Shown here: piece after piece, positions 1 through 7,720 of the stretch | Layout of the letters: each line of letters opens with the position of its first letter | Numbering within the stretch: position 1 is the first letter of the stretch | Assembly (NCBI GenBank): GCA_965249455.1 | Contig: OZ252236.1 | Coordinates: 4,154,001-4,218,000 of the forward strand | Direction: 5' to 3' | From: Jiulongibacter sp024742395 | Lineage (GTDB): Bacteria > Bacteroidota > Bacteroidia > Cytophagales > Spirosomataceae | DNA length: 64,000 nucleotides | Position numbers and translations under genes: made by a program | Notes under the pieces: model-generated | What the model was told of the DNA's origin: nothing | The model's database searches: none | The model's input: only the letters and a program-made list of their open reading frames with translations

Positions 1-156
1 TGGAAAATCACGACCCGTGTTTATTCCAGAATTGAGAGCGATGAAGAAATAGTTTCTTCTACAAATAGTGGTTCATCAAGTGCTTCGAAAACCTCCACTG
101 CTAAAGCTCCTGCACCAGCAGCCAAAAAGAAAGTTGTAATAGACGACGGCTGGTGA
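1..156 (+). CDS. C-terminal end of an unidentified protein (5' end outside window)
   Basis: An open frame enters from the left edge in frame 1 and stops with TGA at 154-156, leaving 51 residues. The visible part begins WKITTRVYSR, passes through a Ser/Thr-rich stretch, then an Ala/Pro/Lys-rich tail (KAPAPAAKKK) and ends VVIDDGW. The low-complexity basic tail looks like a flexible C-terminal extension. I do not recognise the family from this fragment. It converges on rfbA with a gap of only ten bases. Confidence 0.6.
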   Translation, partial: WKITTRVYSRIESDEEIVSSTNSGSSSASKTSTAKAPAPAAKKKVVIDDGW

Positions 157-166
157 GAAACCTCGA

Positions 167-1027
167 TTATTTAATAATATTATTTAGATACTCTCCATAG
201 CCAGACTTCACCAGAGGTTTGGCTATTTCTTTTAATTGCTCTGCATCTATGTAGCCCATTCTGTATGCTACTTCTTCTATACAGCCTATTTTAAGACCCT
301 GTCTTTCTTCTATTACCTGAACGAACTGCCCTGCCTGCATCAGCGATGCAAAGGTGCCTGTATCTAACCAGGCGGTTCCGCGGTTCATAACCCCTACCTT
401 TAAATCGCCTTGCTCCAGATACACTCGGTTTACATCTGTGATCTCAAGCTCACCCCGTGGCGACGGCTCTATATTCTTGGCAATTTCTACTACTCTGTTA
501 TCATAGAAATATAGACCTGGCACAGCATAATTGCTCTTCGGATGCTCCGGTTTCTCTTCTATTGACAGGGCATTGAAGTCCTTGTCAAATTCCACCACTC
601 CGTATCTCTCAGGATCATGTACTGGATAAGCAAACACTGTTCCCCCTTCCGGGTTTGCACAGGATTGAAGCAATTTACTTAGACCCGATCCGTAAAATAT
701 ATTGTCTCCTAAAATTAATGCTACGCTATCATCTCCTATGAATTCTTCGCCGATAATGAAGGCTTGTGCCAGACCATCAGGGCTTGGCTGCTCTGCATAT
801 TCCAATTTACAGCCTATCCGGGAGCCATCTCCAAGTAACTTCTCAAAATGGGGTAAATCATGCGGAGTTGAAATAATCAATATCTCATTGATGCCCGAGA
901 GCATTAAGATAGATAATGGATAATAGATCATCGGCTTGTCATACACCGGCATTAACTGCTTACTGACTGCCAATGTCAAAGGGTGCAAACGTGTCCCGGA
1001 TCCTCCGGCTAATATGATTCCTTTCAT
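167..1027 (-). CDS. rfbA: glucose-1-phosphate thymidylyltransferase RmlA
   Basis: Makes dTDP-glucose from glucose 1-phosphate and dTTP, the first step of dTDP-L-rhamnose synthesis, in the cytoplasm. The 286-residue protein is full length for the family. The nucleotidyltransferase signature GGSGTR is at residues 8-13 with the conserved Lys at 23; the QPSPDGLAQAF segment starts at residue 80 and the metal/nucleotide loop GDNIFYG at 107. The ATG at 1027 starts directly at the Rossmann-like first strand (MKGIILAGG). It is the last gene of the minus-strand set galE-rfbB-rfbA, 39 bp after rfbB, so it is probably cotranscribed. The rfbC partner is at 59 kb and rfbD is not in the window. Confidence 0.97.
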   Translation of the reverse strand: MKGIILAGGSGTRLHPLTLAVSKQLMPVYDKPMIYYPLSILMLSGINEILIISTPHDLPHFEKLLGDGSRIGCKLEYAEQPSPDGLAQAFIIGEEFIGDDSVALILGDNIFYGSGLSKLLQSCANPEGGTVFAYPVHDPERYGVVEFDKDFNALSIEEKPEHPKSNYAVPGLYFYDNRVVEIAKNIEPSPRGELEITDVNRVYLEQGDLKVGVMNRGTAWLDTGTFASLMQAGQFVQVIEERQGLKIGCIEEVAYRMGYIDAEQLKEIAKPLVKSGYGEYLNNIIK

Positions 1028-1066
1028 TTTAAGTTTTGTTGTTCTTTAATGGCTTGTTTTTCTTCT

Positions 1067-2119
1067 TTATGAATACATTTCCTGATAATACTTCTGGTAG
1101 TCGCCAGAGGTAATATTGGAGATCCAATCCCAATTATTCAGATACCAGTCTACGGTCTTCTCCAATCCCTCCTCAAACGTCACTGAAGGCTCCCAGCCCA
1201 GCTTATTCATCAGCTTGGTGGCATCTATTGCATAACGCAAATCATGCCCCGCCCTGTCTTTTACATACGTAATCAGGTTTCTGGACTCTCCTACCGGCTG
1301 TCCCAGTTTTTTATCCATAACGTCACATAGTAAATGAACCAGATCAATGTTGGTCCATTCATTGTTGCCTCCAATGTTATATGTCTCGCCATCATCTGCC
1401 TTATGATAAATGACATCAATAGCTCTGGCGTGGTCTAAAACATACAACCAGTCACGAATATTCTCTCCTTTTCCATAAACCGGCAATGGCTTCTTATTCT
1501 TGATGTTATTGATCATCAAAGGAATAAGCTTTTCAGGAAAATGGTTTGGACCATAGTTATTAGAACAGTTCGAAATAACCACCGGTAGCCCGTAGGTGCT
1601 ATTGTAAGCTCTTACAAAGTGATCTGAACTCGCCTTAGAAGCAGAGTAAGGCGATCTGGGATCATAAGAAGTGTCTTCTACAAAGAACTCCTTTGGATCA
1701 TGCAATTCTCCATAAACCTCATCTGTAGAAACATGGTAAAATCGCTTGCCCTCATACTTGTCTTTCCAGGTAGCTCTGGCGGCATTCAGCAGGTTCACTG
1801 TTCCAATTACATTTGTCATCACAAAAGCCATTGGATCTGTAATTGATCTGTCTACATGAGATTCTGCTGCAAGATGAATCACTCCGTCGAACTTGTACTT
1901 CTCAAACAAAGAATCAATAAAAGTGGCATCTACTATATCGCCTTTCTCAAAGGTATAATTCGCCTTATCCTCAATATCTTTTAGATTTTCAAGGTTACCG
2001 GCATAAGTAAGCTTATCCAAATTTACGATCTCGTAATCTGGATACGTATTGACAAATAGTCTTACCACGTGACTCCCTATAAATCCTGCTCCGCCAGTAA
2101 TTAATATCGTTTTTTTCAT
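1067..2119 (-). CDS. rfbB: dTDP-glucose 4,6-dehydratase RmlB
   Basis: Converts dTDP-glucose to dTDP-4-keto-6-deoxyglucose. It is a 350-residue short-chain dehydrogenase with the NAD-binding loop GGAGFIG at residues 9-15, the catalytic TDE triad at 132-134 and the YSASK tyrosine/lysine pair at 158-162. The open frame extends upstream to 2194, but that part lies inside galE and precedes the natural Rossmann start; the ATG at 2119 forms an ATGA overlap with the galE stop, which I take as decisive. Translational coupling to galE is likely. Together with rfbA it supplies the intermediate for rhamnose or other 6-deoxysugars of surface polysaccharide. Confidence 0.96.
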   Translation of the reverse strand: MKKTILITGGAGFIGSHVVRLFVNTYPDYEIVNLDKLTYAGNLENLKDIEDKANYTFEKGDIVDATFIDSLFEKYKFDGVIHLAAESHVDRSITDPMAFVMTNVIGTVNLLNAARATWKDKYEGKRFYHVSTDEVYGELHDPKEFFVEDTSYDPRSPYSASKASSDHFVRAYNSTYGLPVVISNCSNNYGPNHFPEKLIPLMINNIKNKKPLPVYGKGENIRDWLYVLDHARAIDVIYHKADDGETYNIGGNNEWTNIDLVHLLCDVMDKKLGQPVGESRNLITYVKDRAGHDLRYAIDATKLMNKLGWEPSVTFEEGLEKTVDWYLNNWDWISNITSGDYQKYYQEMYS

Positions 2120-3132
2120 TTTTTGCTTGCTAGTTTTTGCTCCCAACGCCAGGCATCTCTTAGCGAATCTTCCAAAGTTTTTTCTGTGTGCCAATTTAAA
2201 ATCTTATTAGCTTTTGAAACATCACCATAAATCTTCACCGTGTCGCCTGGTCTTCGAGGCCCAATTGAGTAGTTTAGTTTTAGATTATTTACTTTCTCGA
2301 AAGTATTCACTAATTCCATGACAGAATTACCAAGACCTGTTCCAATATTAAAAATATCATATAAAGGTTCTGAGATATCATTAAGATGATCAAAAGCAGC
2401 CACATGAGCTTTTGCTAAATCTACCACATGAATAAAGTCGCGGATATTGGTTCCGTCTTCAGTATCATAATCATCTCCGAAAATGGTTAGACTCTTACGC
2501 TTTCCAATAGCGGTTTGAGTGATATATGGCACCAAATTACTTGGTACACCACTTGGAAGCTCTCCGATTTCAGCACTTTCATGAGCTCCCACCGGATTAA
2601 AGTATCTCAAGGCAATAAATTGAAACTGATTTCCCGCCAATACTACATCTCTTAAAATGTCTTCTCCAATAGTCTTCGTATTGCCATAAGGTGAATTGGC
2701 CGGCTTTCTTGGTGTCTGCTCCGTAACGGGAATAACATCAGGCTCTCCGTACACAGTGCAGGAAGAAGAAAAAACAAGTTTTTCAACCATGTGCTTCTCC
2801 ATGGTCTTTATTAATGTGATTAAAGACCCCACATTAAGTTCATAATACTTCAATGGGTTTTGAACAGACTCCCCTACGGCCTTTGCGGCAGCAAAATGAA
2901 TGACACCATCAATCTTATTAGAAGAAAAAACCTTCTCTAAAACAGAAGAGTCATTACAATTCCCTTCTATAAATTTCACCTCAAATCCCAGGATGTTTTT
3001 CAGGCCATCCAAAACAGAGCGTTCTGAGTTACTAAAATCATCAAGAATTATAGGGGTATGGCCTGCATGGCAAAGTTCTACGACAGTATGAGAACCAATA
3101 AATCCGGCTCCGCCGGTGACAAGAATATTCAT
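2116..3132 (-). CDS. galE: UDP-glucose 4-epimerase GalE
   Basis: Interconverts UDP-glucose and UDP-galactose. It is a 338-residue extended SDR protein with the GGAGFIGS loop at residues 7-14, the FSSSCTVYG active-site segment at 121-129 and Y149xxxK153. The ATG at 3132 (MNILVTGGAG) is preferred to the in-frame ATG six codons earlier because it starts at the first beta strand. A TATTTTTG element matching the Bacteroidota -7 box (CAAAAATA on the plus strand, 3148-3155) lies just upstream; no clear -33 element was found. It is first gene of the nucleotide-sugar set and overlaps rfbB by four bases. Confidence 0.95.
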   Translation of the reverse strand: MNILVTGGAGFIGSHTVVELCHAGHTPIILDDFSNSERSVLDGLKNILGFEVKFIEGNCNDSSVLEKVFSSNKIDGVIHFAAAKAVGESVQNPLKYYELNVGSLITLIKTMEKHMVEKLVFSSSCTVYGEPDVIPVTEQTPRKPANSPYGNTKTIGEDILRDVVLAGNQFQFIALRYFNPVGAHESAEIGELPSGVPSNLVPYITQTAIGKRKSLTIFGDDYDTEDGTNIRDFIHVVDLAKAHVAAFDHLNDISEPLYDIFNIGTGLGNSVMELVNTFEKVNNLKLNYSIGPRRPGDTVKIYGDVSKANKILNWHTEKTLEDSLRDAWRWEQKLASKK

Positions 3133-3225
3133 TTTTTGATATTTTGGCAAAAATATGAAAGTTTTGACTTTCTGTTTGCCGTTTTCATAACTCTTCTTAA
3201 TTTTCCTTTCATAAAGGTCAAGATT

Positions 3226-4062
3226 ATGACACCAAATGAAATTAAGGCTCTGGTTTCTTTGCTAGATGATACTGATGTGGAAATCAGTAATCATGTAGAA
3301 AAAGAAATCAAAAATCTCGGCGACGAAGTTATTCCTTTTCTGGAGAATCATTGGGAAGAAAACGCGTTTAATTCGCCTCTTCAGAAGAGATTAGAAAATC
3401 TTATTCATGAATTGCAATACGATAATTTTGTTGGCGGCCTTCAAGACTGGAAAGAGAACAGACAACACGACCTGCTGGAAGGCATGTGGCTGGTAGCAAA
3501 ATATCAATACCCAGACTTAGAATTTCAAACCATAAAAAAAGAAATTAATCAAATCTATTTTGATGCTTGGCTTAAACTCAGAGAGAACATTCATCCAAAA
3601 GACGCCGTAGATATCCTAAATCACGTCTTTTTTGATAAGCACAAGTTTTCTGCCAATACTAAAAACTTTCATTCTCCGTCAAATTCCTTAATAAATCAGG
3701 TAATTGAAACCAAGAGAGGTAATCCAATTTCCTTGTGTGTAATCTACCTTTTAGTGGCTCAAAGGCTCGGACTGCCAATTTTTGGAGTAAATCTGCCAAG
3801 TTTATTTATACTGACATATAAATCGAAACAGACTCAGTTTTATGTAAACATTTTTAACAAGGGACTTATTTTCAATAAAAAAGACATTGATACTTATCTT
3901 AAGCAAATGCAGTTAGAGCCAAAAGATATGTTCTATGAGCCTTGCTCTAATTTAGAAATAGTAAGAAGGTCTTTATTGAACTTAATGTTTGCATTTAAAA
4001 GAAGTGCTGAAACAGCCAAAGTAGATGAGGTAAGATTTATCTATGAAAAACTCGGGCAATAA
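3226..4062 (+). CDS. SirB1/transglutaminase-like family protein
   Basis: A 278-residue cytosolic protein. The N-terminal 90 residues are helical and acidic; the C-terminal half carries the SirB1/YchA-type transglutaminase-like core, recognised by RGNPISLCVIYLLVAQRLGL followed by GVNLPSLFIL and the later PCSNLEIVRRSLLNL. The biochemical role of the family is not established. The open frame extends back to 3058 across the galE start, but the ATG at 3226 lies outside galE and begins a normal N terminus (MTPNEIKAL). As I recall, relatives carry a His in the LPxHF position; here the motif reads LPSLF, so that residue appears to be lost. Divergent from galE. Confidence 0.8.
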   Translation: MTPNEIKALVSLLDDTDVEISNHVEKEIKNLGDEVIPFLENHWEENAFNSPLQKRLENLIHELQYDNFVGGLQDWKENRQHDLLEGMWLVAKYQYPDLEFQTIKKEINQIYFDAWLKLRENIHPKDAVDILNHVFFDKHKFSANTKNFHSPSNSLINQVIETKRGNPISLCVIYLLVAQRLGLPIFGVNLPSLFILTYKSKQTQFYVNIFNKGLIFNKKDIDTYLKQMQLEPKDMFYEPCSNLEIVRRSLLNLMFAFKRSAETAKVDEVRFIYEKLGQ

Positions 4063-4065
4063 AAA

Positions 4066-4094
4066 ACGGGAAACCTTTCGAATCCCCGCTTTTA
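4066..4094 (-). terminator. probable terminator of the M1 peptidase gene
   Basis: On the minus strand AAAAGCGGG and CCCGTTTTTT form a stem across a loop of about 14 nt, with one G-U wobble that would be an A-C mismatch in plus-strand RNA. The following T run also favours the minus strand. It sits 20 bp past the M1 peptidase stop. Confidence 0.5.
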
Positions 4095-4113
4095 TTAAGT
4101 CTTCTATTTATGA

Positions 4114-6096
4114 CTAATTACCTTCTGGCATTTCATATTTCTTAGGACTCCAAGAATTATTTTTTGAATTAGTATCCGGCAATTTATTGTCAGGGTCTAT
4201 GGTTACTTTTTCAATGGGTGAGGTAGAAGCATAACGGAATTTCCATTCAGCTCCTCTTTGCCATATTTCTACTGGAAACTCTACTCTACCCGTTTTGCCA
4301 TTCGCCTCTTTTATTTCTACCACTGCAGGCATAGGTAGTTTTTCCTTTGTGGAAATAGTGATAATACTTCCTTGATCAGGTAATTGATTAACATACAGTA
4401 CATCATCTACGGCTAGATCGATCTTCCAATCGTTGTAAATCCAGCCCTTCCAGAACCATCCCAAATCTTCACCGGCAGCATCTTCCATAGATTCGAAGAA
4501 ATCAAACGGAGTAGGATGCTTGAATGCCCATCTTTTTACATACTCTTTAAATGCATAGTCAAACCTGTCTTCACCCAAAACTTGTTCTCTCAGTAAGGTT
4601 AAGCCTAAACCTGGTTTAAAATAAGCCGCCAATCCAAAATTCTGGGTTTGGATAACTTCAGGTGTATTCATTATTGCATCTCTGCCATATAAATAAGGAG
4701 CATATTGACGCGGGTTAAATGGTCTGTAAAATTCTCCGTTATTGAATGCTTTTCCTGAAAGATCATTTATAAAAGTATTGAAACCTTCGTCCATCCAGGC
4801 ATATTTACGTTCGTTGCTACCCACTATCATAGGGAACCAGTTATGGCCAAACTCATGATCAGTTACTCCCCAAAGAGAAGCACCTTTATCCTCTGCTCCG
4901 CAAAAAACAATTCCCGGATATTCCATTCCTGATACCACACCGGCCACATTGGTAGCCACAGGGTAGGTATACTCCATAATATAGTTTGAATAGAACTCAA
5001 TACTTGCTTTCACATACTCAGTAGATCTGCCCCAAGCACTTTTACCCGCTGATTCTTTAGGATATACAGATTGTGCCAAAGCTTTTTTGCCACTAGGCAA
5101 ATCTATTTTGGCTGCATCCCAAATAAACCCTGTAGAAGAAGCCCAGGCTACATCCCTGGTTTGGTCACATTTAAATTTCCAGGTTAACGTTCCATCTGTC
5201 TTAGGTCTGCTCTCTGGTTTGCCTACCTCTTCTTCTGTGATGATGAAAACAGTTTCATCTGACTCAGCAGCTTTCTTTAAACGCTTAATTTGCTCTGATG
5301 TCAATACTTCAGAAGGGTTTACTAATTCGCCAGAACCGACCACAATATGATTTGCCGGAACGGTGATATTGTACTGAAAATCTCCATACTCAAGGTAAAA
5401 CTCACCTCCACCTACATAAGGAAGAACATTCCAGCCCTCTACATCATCATAAACAGCCATTCGTGGATACCACTGAGCCAATTCATAGATAATCCCTTCA
5501 GAAGTTTCATACTTCCCCATTCTATCCGAACCATATCTTGGCATTGGAAAACTAAAATTCATTGCCAAATCAACTTTCTCTCCAGGGTTTAAAGGCTCAC
5601 TTAACCTGATTTGCATTCTTGTATCAGAGATAATGTGATTTAAATAAACTGAAGAACGTACAGTCTTCCTTTTGCTCACCGGTACCATTTTCACGGCAGA
5701 AACTTCAGAGATGGTATATCCACCTGCAAAACCTGTATTCCCATGTCTGCCTCCCTCTAATGGTGTTGTTTTGCCACCTTTAGACTCATCATTGAACTGG
5801 TTTTGATCCAATTGAACCCATACGAATGGAAGTTGATCAGGACTATTGTTTGTATAGCTGATTTTTACAGAACCTGAAACTTCGTTGGCTTCTGGGTTTA
5901 GCGTTACATCTATGATGTAATCAGCTGAATTCTGCCAATATTGTGGCCCGGGAGCCCCGGTGGCACTTCGATAAACTGTACCCTGTCTGTATGAAAACAG
6001 TGGATCAAAAGCATCTTTATGGTCATAGGTGGATTTTTCCTGTGTAAAGCCACTAAAAAAGGCCATCATGAAGGCCAAAGAAAGGATTTTCTTCAT
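4114..6096 (-). CDS. secreted M1 family zinc metallopeptidase
   Basis: A 660-residue aminopeptidase-like protein of the M1 (gluzincin) family with an N-terminal signal peptide (MKKILSLAFMMAFFSGFTQ), so it acts in the periplasm or at the outer membrane. The zinc site is complete: H414-E-F-G-H418 and the third ligand E437 in WMDEGFNTF, the exact M1 HExxH-x18-E spacing. A beta-rich N-terminal domain with the membrane-alanyl-aminopeptidase fold precedes it. No type IX sorting domain is visible at the C terminus. Substrate is unknown; peptide scavenging is the family expectation. It lies 76 bp downstream of the xerD-like gene on the same strand. Confidence 0.92.
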   Translation of the reverse strand: MKKILSLAFMMAFFSGFTQEKSTYDHKDAFDPLFSYRQGTVYRSATGAPGPQYWQNSADYIIDVTLNPEANEVSGSVKISYTNNSPDQLPFVWVQLDQNQFNDESKGGKTTPLEGGRHGNTGFAGGYTISEVSAVKMVPVSKRKTVRSSVYLNHIISDTRMQIRLSEPLNPGEKVDLAMNFSFPMPRYGSDRMGKYETSEGIIYELAQWYPRMAVYDDVEGWNVLPYVGGGEFYLEYGDFQYNITVPANHIVVGSGELVNPSEVLTSEQIKRLKKAAESDETVFIITEEEVGKPESRPKTDGTLTWKFKCDQTRDVAWASSTGFIWDAAKIDLPSGKKALAQSVYPKESAGKSAWGRSTEYVKASIEFYSNYIMEYTYPVATNVAGVVSGMEYPGIVFCGAEDKGASLWGVTDHEFGHNWFPMIVGSNERKYAWMDEGFNTFINDLSGKAFNNGEFYRPFNPRQYAPYLYGRDAIMNTPEVIQTQNFGLAAYFKPGLGLTLLREQVLGEDRFDYAFKEYVKRWAFKHPTPFDFFESMEDAAGEDLGWFWKGWIYNDWKIDLAVDDVLYVNQLPDQGSIITISTKEKLPMPAVVEIKEANGKTGRVEFPVEIWQRGAEWKFRYASTSPIEKVTIDPDNKLPDTNSKNNSWSPKKYEMPEGN

Positions 6097-6172
6097 TTAT
6101 TATTTCTTTTCAGTTTGTTTGTACGTTCTTAACACTATAGTCTTTAAAAATAATTCATTGTTGCATGAAAGT

Positions 6173-7054
6173 TTAGCCGGCCTTAGGATGTGCCTGAGCA
6201 TGAATGGCCTTAAGCTTCTCTATGGAATTATGAGTGTAAATCTGGGTAGCTGACAAACTGGCATGCCCAAGAAGTTCTTTAATCCCATTTAAATCTGCCC
6301 CCTTATTTAATAAGTGTGTTGCAAAAGTATGCCTCAAGACATGTGGACTTTTCTTCGACTTAGTAGAAACCAAAGAAAGATATTTCTTGACCAGCCTTTG
6401 AACAAAGATAGGATACAATTTCTCTCCTTTATCCGTAAGAAAAAGATGGGGCATATCTCCATGAAATTCATTAGCTCTTATCGCAAGATAATTTGAAATC
6501 ATCAGTCTCACACTTCCGGTCAATGGAATTATCCTTTGCTTGTTTCTTTTTCCTAATACAGTCATTTTTGACCCAAACAAATCAATATCCAATACTTTAA
6601 GGTTAATAAGTTCTGCCAATCTTATACCCGAAGCATAGAAAAGTTCAAGAATTAATTGATCTCTACGATCTTTAAATGAATCGTTCCATTTTAGCTTATC
6701 CAGAAGAATTTCTGTGGTATTTTCTTCCAAATAAACGGGAAGTTTTTCAGGAGTTTTGAGCGAACTAATCTTCAGCATAGGATTTTGACTAATATGTCTC
6801 TTTCTTAGCAGAAAACCATAAAAAGCCTTTAAACAAGCTATTTTCCTATTAATACTGGAGTTGGATAATCCCTTTTTACTCAGTTCTGCCACCCAGCTTC
6901 TTATTTCTCTGTAAGTAGCCTCCTTAATCTCTTTGGTTTCAAAGTGCTCAGCAATGAAAAGGCTGAATTGAGCAAGATCTGTCTCATAAGCAGAACATGT
7001 ATGTTCGCTAAGCCTTTTTTCGTATTTCAGATAGGATATAAAAGAATCGACCAT
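6173..7054 (-). CDS. xerD: XerD-type tyrosine recombinase
   Basis: Site-specific recombinase of 293 residues, the usual length of XerC/XerD, expected to resolve chromosome dimers at dif. An N-terminal SAM-like core-binding domain (residues 1-85) is followed by the catalytic domain with all residues present: R145, K169, H238xxR241, H264 in LLGHASLSATQIYTH and the nucleophile Y273. No integrase-associated genes, direct repeats or att-like sites surround it, so a housekeeping Xer protein fits better than a mobile-element integrase. Which of XerC or XerD it is cannot be settled without comparison to the second paralogue. Confidence 0.85.
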   Translation of the reverse strand: MVDSFISYLKYEKRLSEHTCSAYETDLAQFSLFIAEHFETKEIKEATYREIRSWVAELSKKGLSNSSINRKIACLKAFYGFLLRKRHISQNPMLKISSLKTPEKLPVYLEENTTEILLDKLKWNDSFKDRRDQLILELFYASGIRLAELINLKVLDIDLFGSKMTVLGKRNKQRIIPLTGSVRLMISNYLAIRANEFHGDMPHLFLTDKGEKLYPIFVQRLVKKYLSLVSTKSKKSPHVLRHTFATHLLNKGADLNGIKELLGHASLSATQIYTHNSIEKLKAIHAQAHPKAG

Positions 7055-7141
7055 TCCTGAGAAAGCACTGTAAGGTTACAAATGTAACTTTTTGACAGGT
7101 CAAAACTCAAAAATGGTCGAGAATATTAACAATCAGCTTGA

Positions 7142-7336
7142 TCAATCATCAAGGTGACCATATGTTTTCTGTTTGTATTCTGCATTAAGAATCTCAAATC
7201 TACGAGTCACAGATTTCTTTGTGAACTGTTGACGAGATCTTAGCTGACGCAATACTCCAGTACGCTCAAACTTCTTTTTAAAGCGTTTTAGAGCTCTTTC
7301 TACTGATTCGTTTTCTTTAACTTTTACCTGGATCAT
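7142..7336 (-). CDS. rpsU: 30S ribosomal protein bS21
   Basis: A 64-residue basic protein with the bS21 pattern: an N-terminal strand (MIQVKVKENESVERALKRF), then two arginine/lysine-rich helices with LRSRQQFTKKSVTRR. In Bacteroidota ribosomes bS21, with bS18 and bS6, is known to hold the 16S rRNA 3' end and hide the anti-Shine-Dalgarno. Here the gene itself has an unusually perfect Shine-Dalgarno sequence, separately listed, unlike its neighbours. It is flanked by its own promoter-like element and is monocistronic or just precedes xerD (87 bp gap). Confidence 0.97.
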   Translation of the reverse strand: MIQVKVKENESVERALKRFKKKFERTGVLRQLRSRQQFTKKSVTRRFEILNAEYKQKTYGHLDD

Positions 7337-7342
7337 GCTTTA

Positions 7343-7350
7343 CACCTCCT
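7343..7350 (-). promoter_or_regulatory. perfect Shine-Dalgarno of rpsU
   Basis: The minus strand reads AGGAGGTG six bases before the rpsU ATG, an eight-base perfect complement to the canonical 16S anti-Shine-Dalgarno. The other gene starts examined in this window have only A-rich leaders. Known work on Bacteroidota links this exception to feedback control: when bS21 is scarce the anti-SD is freed and rpsU is translated. Confidence 0.9.
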
Positions 7351-7372
7351 CTTATTTTTCTTAATTGGGCTG

Positions 7373-7402
7373 CAAAGGTACTTATAATAAGAATAAAATC
7401 AA
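7373..7402 (-). promoter_or_regulatory. rpsU promoter (sigma-ABfr type)
   Basis: On the minus strand TACCTTTG (7380-7373) matches the Bacteroidota -7 consensus TAnnTTTG, and a TTG (7402-7400) lies 19 nt upstream, the expected spacing for the -33 element. The predicted leader is about 30 nt and carries the Shine-Dalgarno. Confidence 0.65.
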
Positions 7403-7434
7403 GCAATTCTTGGTAAATGAAATCATTTTTAAGA

Positions 7435-7632
7435 TTAAAATCCTTTAAAGCGATCGCTGTTCTTAAATGCCCATAAACTTACCAGAAGAAATACTCCCAT
7501 GAAGATATAATAGAATCCTGTTATTTTCACACCCTCTCCGAAAGCCCCAAGATCAATTAATAAAAAAAGCACCAATAAAACGGAGGTAAAAATCAAAGTA
7601 AAACGAGAGGCTTTCCTAATAATATCTTCCAT
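7435..7632 (-). CDS. small two-helix membrane protein
   Basis: A 65-residue protein with two strongly hydrophobic segments (about residues 12-31 and 38-57) joined by a short Gly-rich turn and ending in KNSDRFKGF. The short N terminus carries a few charged residues (MEDIIRKASR). It has an ATG start and sits between rpsU and the divergent HerA-like gene. I do not recognise a named family; the composition and isolated position support a real but uncharacterised inner-membrane protein. Confidence 0.6.
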   Translation of the reverse strand: MEDIIRKASRFTLIFTSVLLVLFLLIDLGAFGEGVKITGFYYIFMGVFLLVSLWAFKNSDRFKGF

Positions 7633-7720
7633 TGGGCTAAAAAAAGTAGTTCAAAAATCAAAACTACATCGTTTTACTTAAATTTGTTGACAATACTTTA
7701 AAGATAACCCCTAAACCAGC

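Noticed and set aside
2120..2194. N-terminal extension of rfbB
   Set aside because: It lies inside galE; the ATG at 2119 begins the Rossmann fold and forms an ATGA overlap.
3049..3080. Another ATAGGGG sequence, inside galE
   Set aside because: No TTGTC follows at 15 nt and it is within a coding region, so it is not a member of the ECF set.
3058..3225. Upstream extension of the SirB1-like gene
   Set aside because: It overlaps galE antisense and adds residues with no family match; the ATG at 3226 is better.
6173..7054. Tyrosine recombinase as a mobile-element integrase
   Set aside because: No att sites, tRNA, phage or transposon genes surround it and the protein has housekeeping Xer length.
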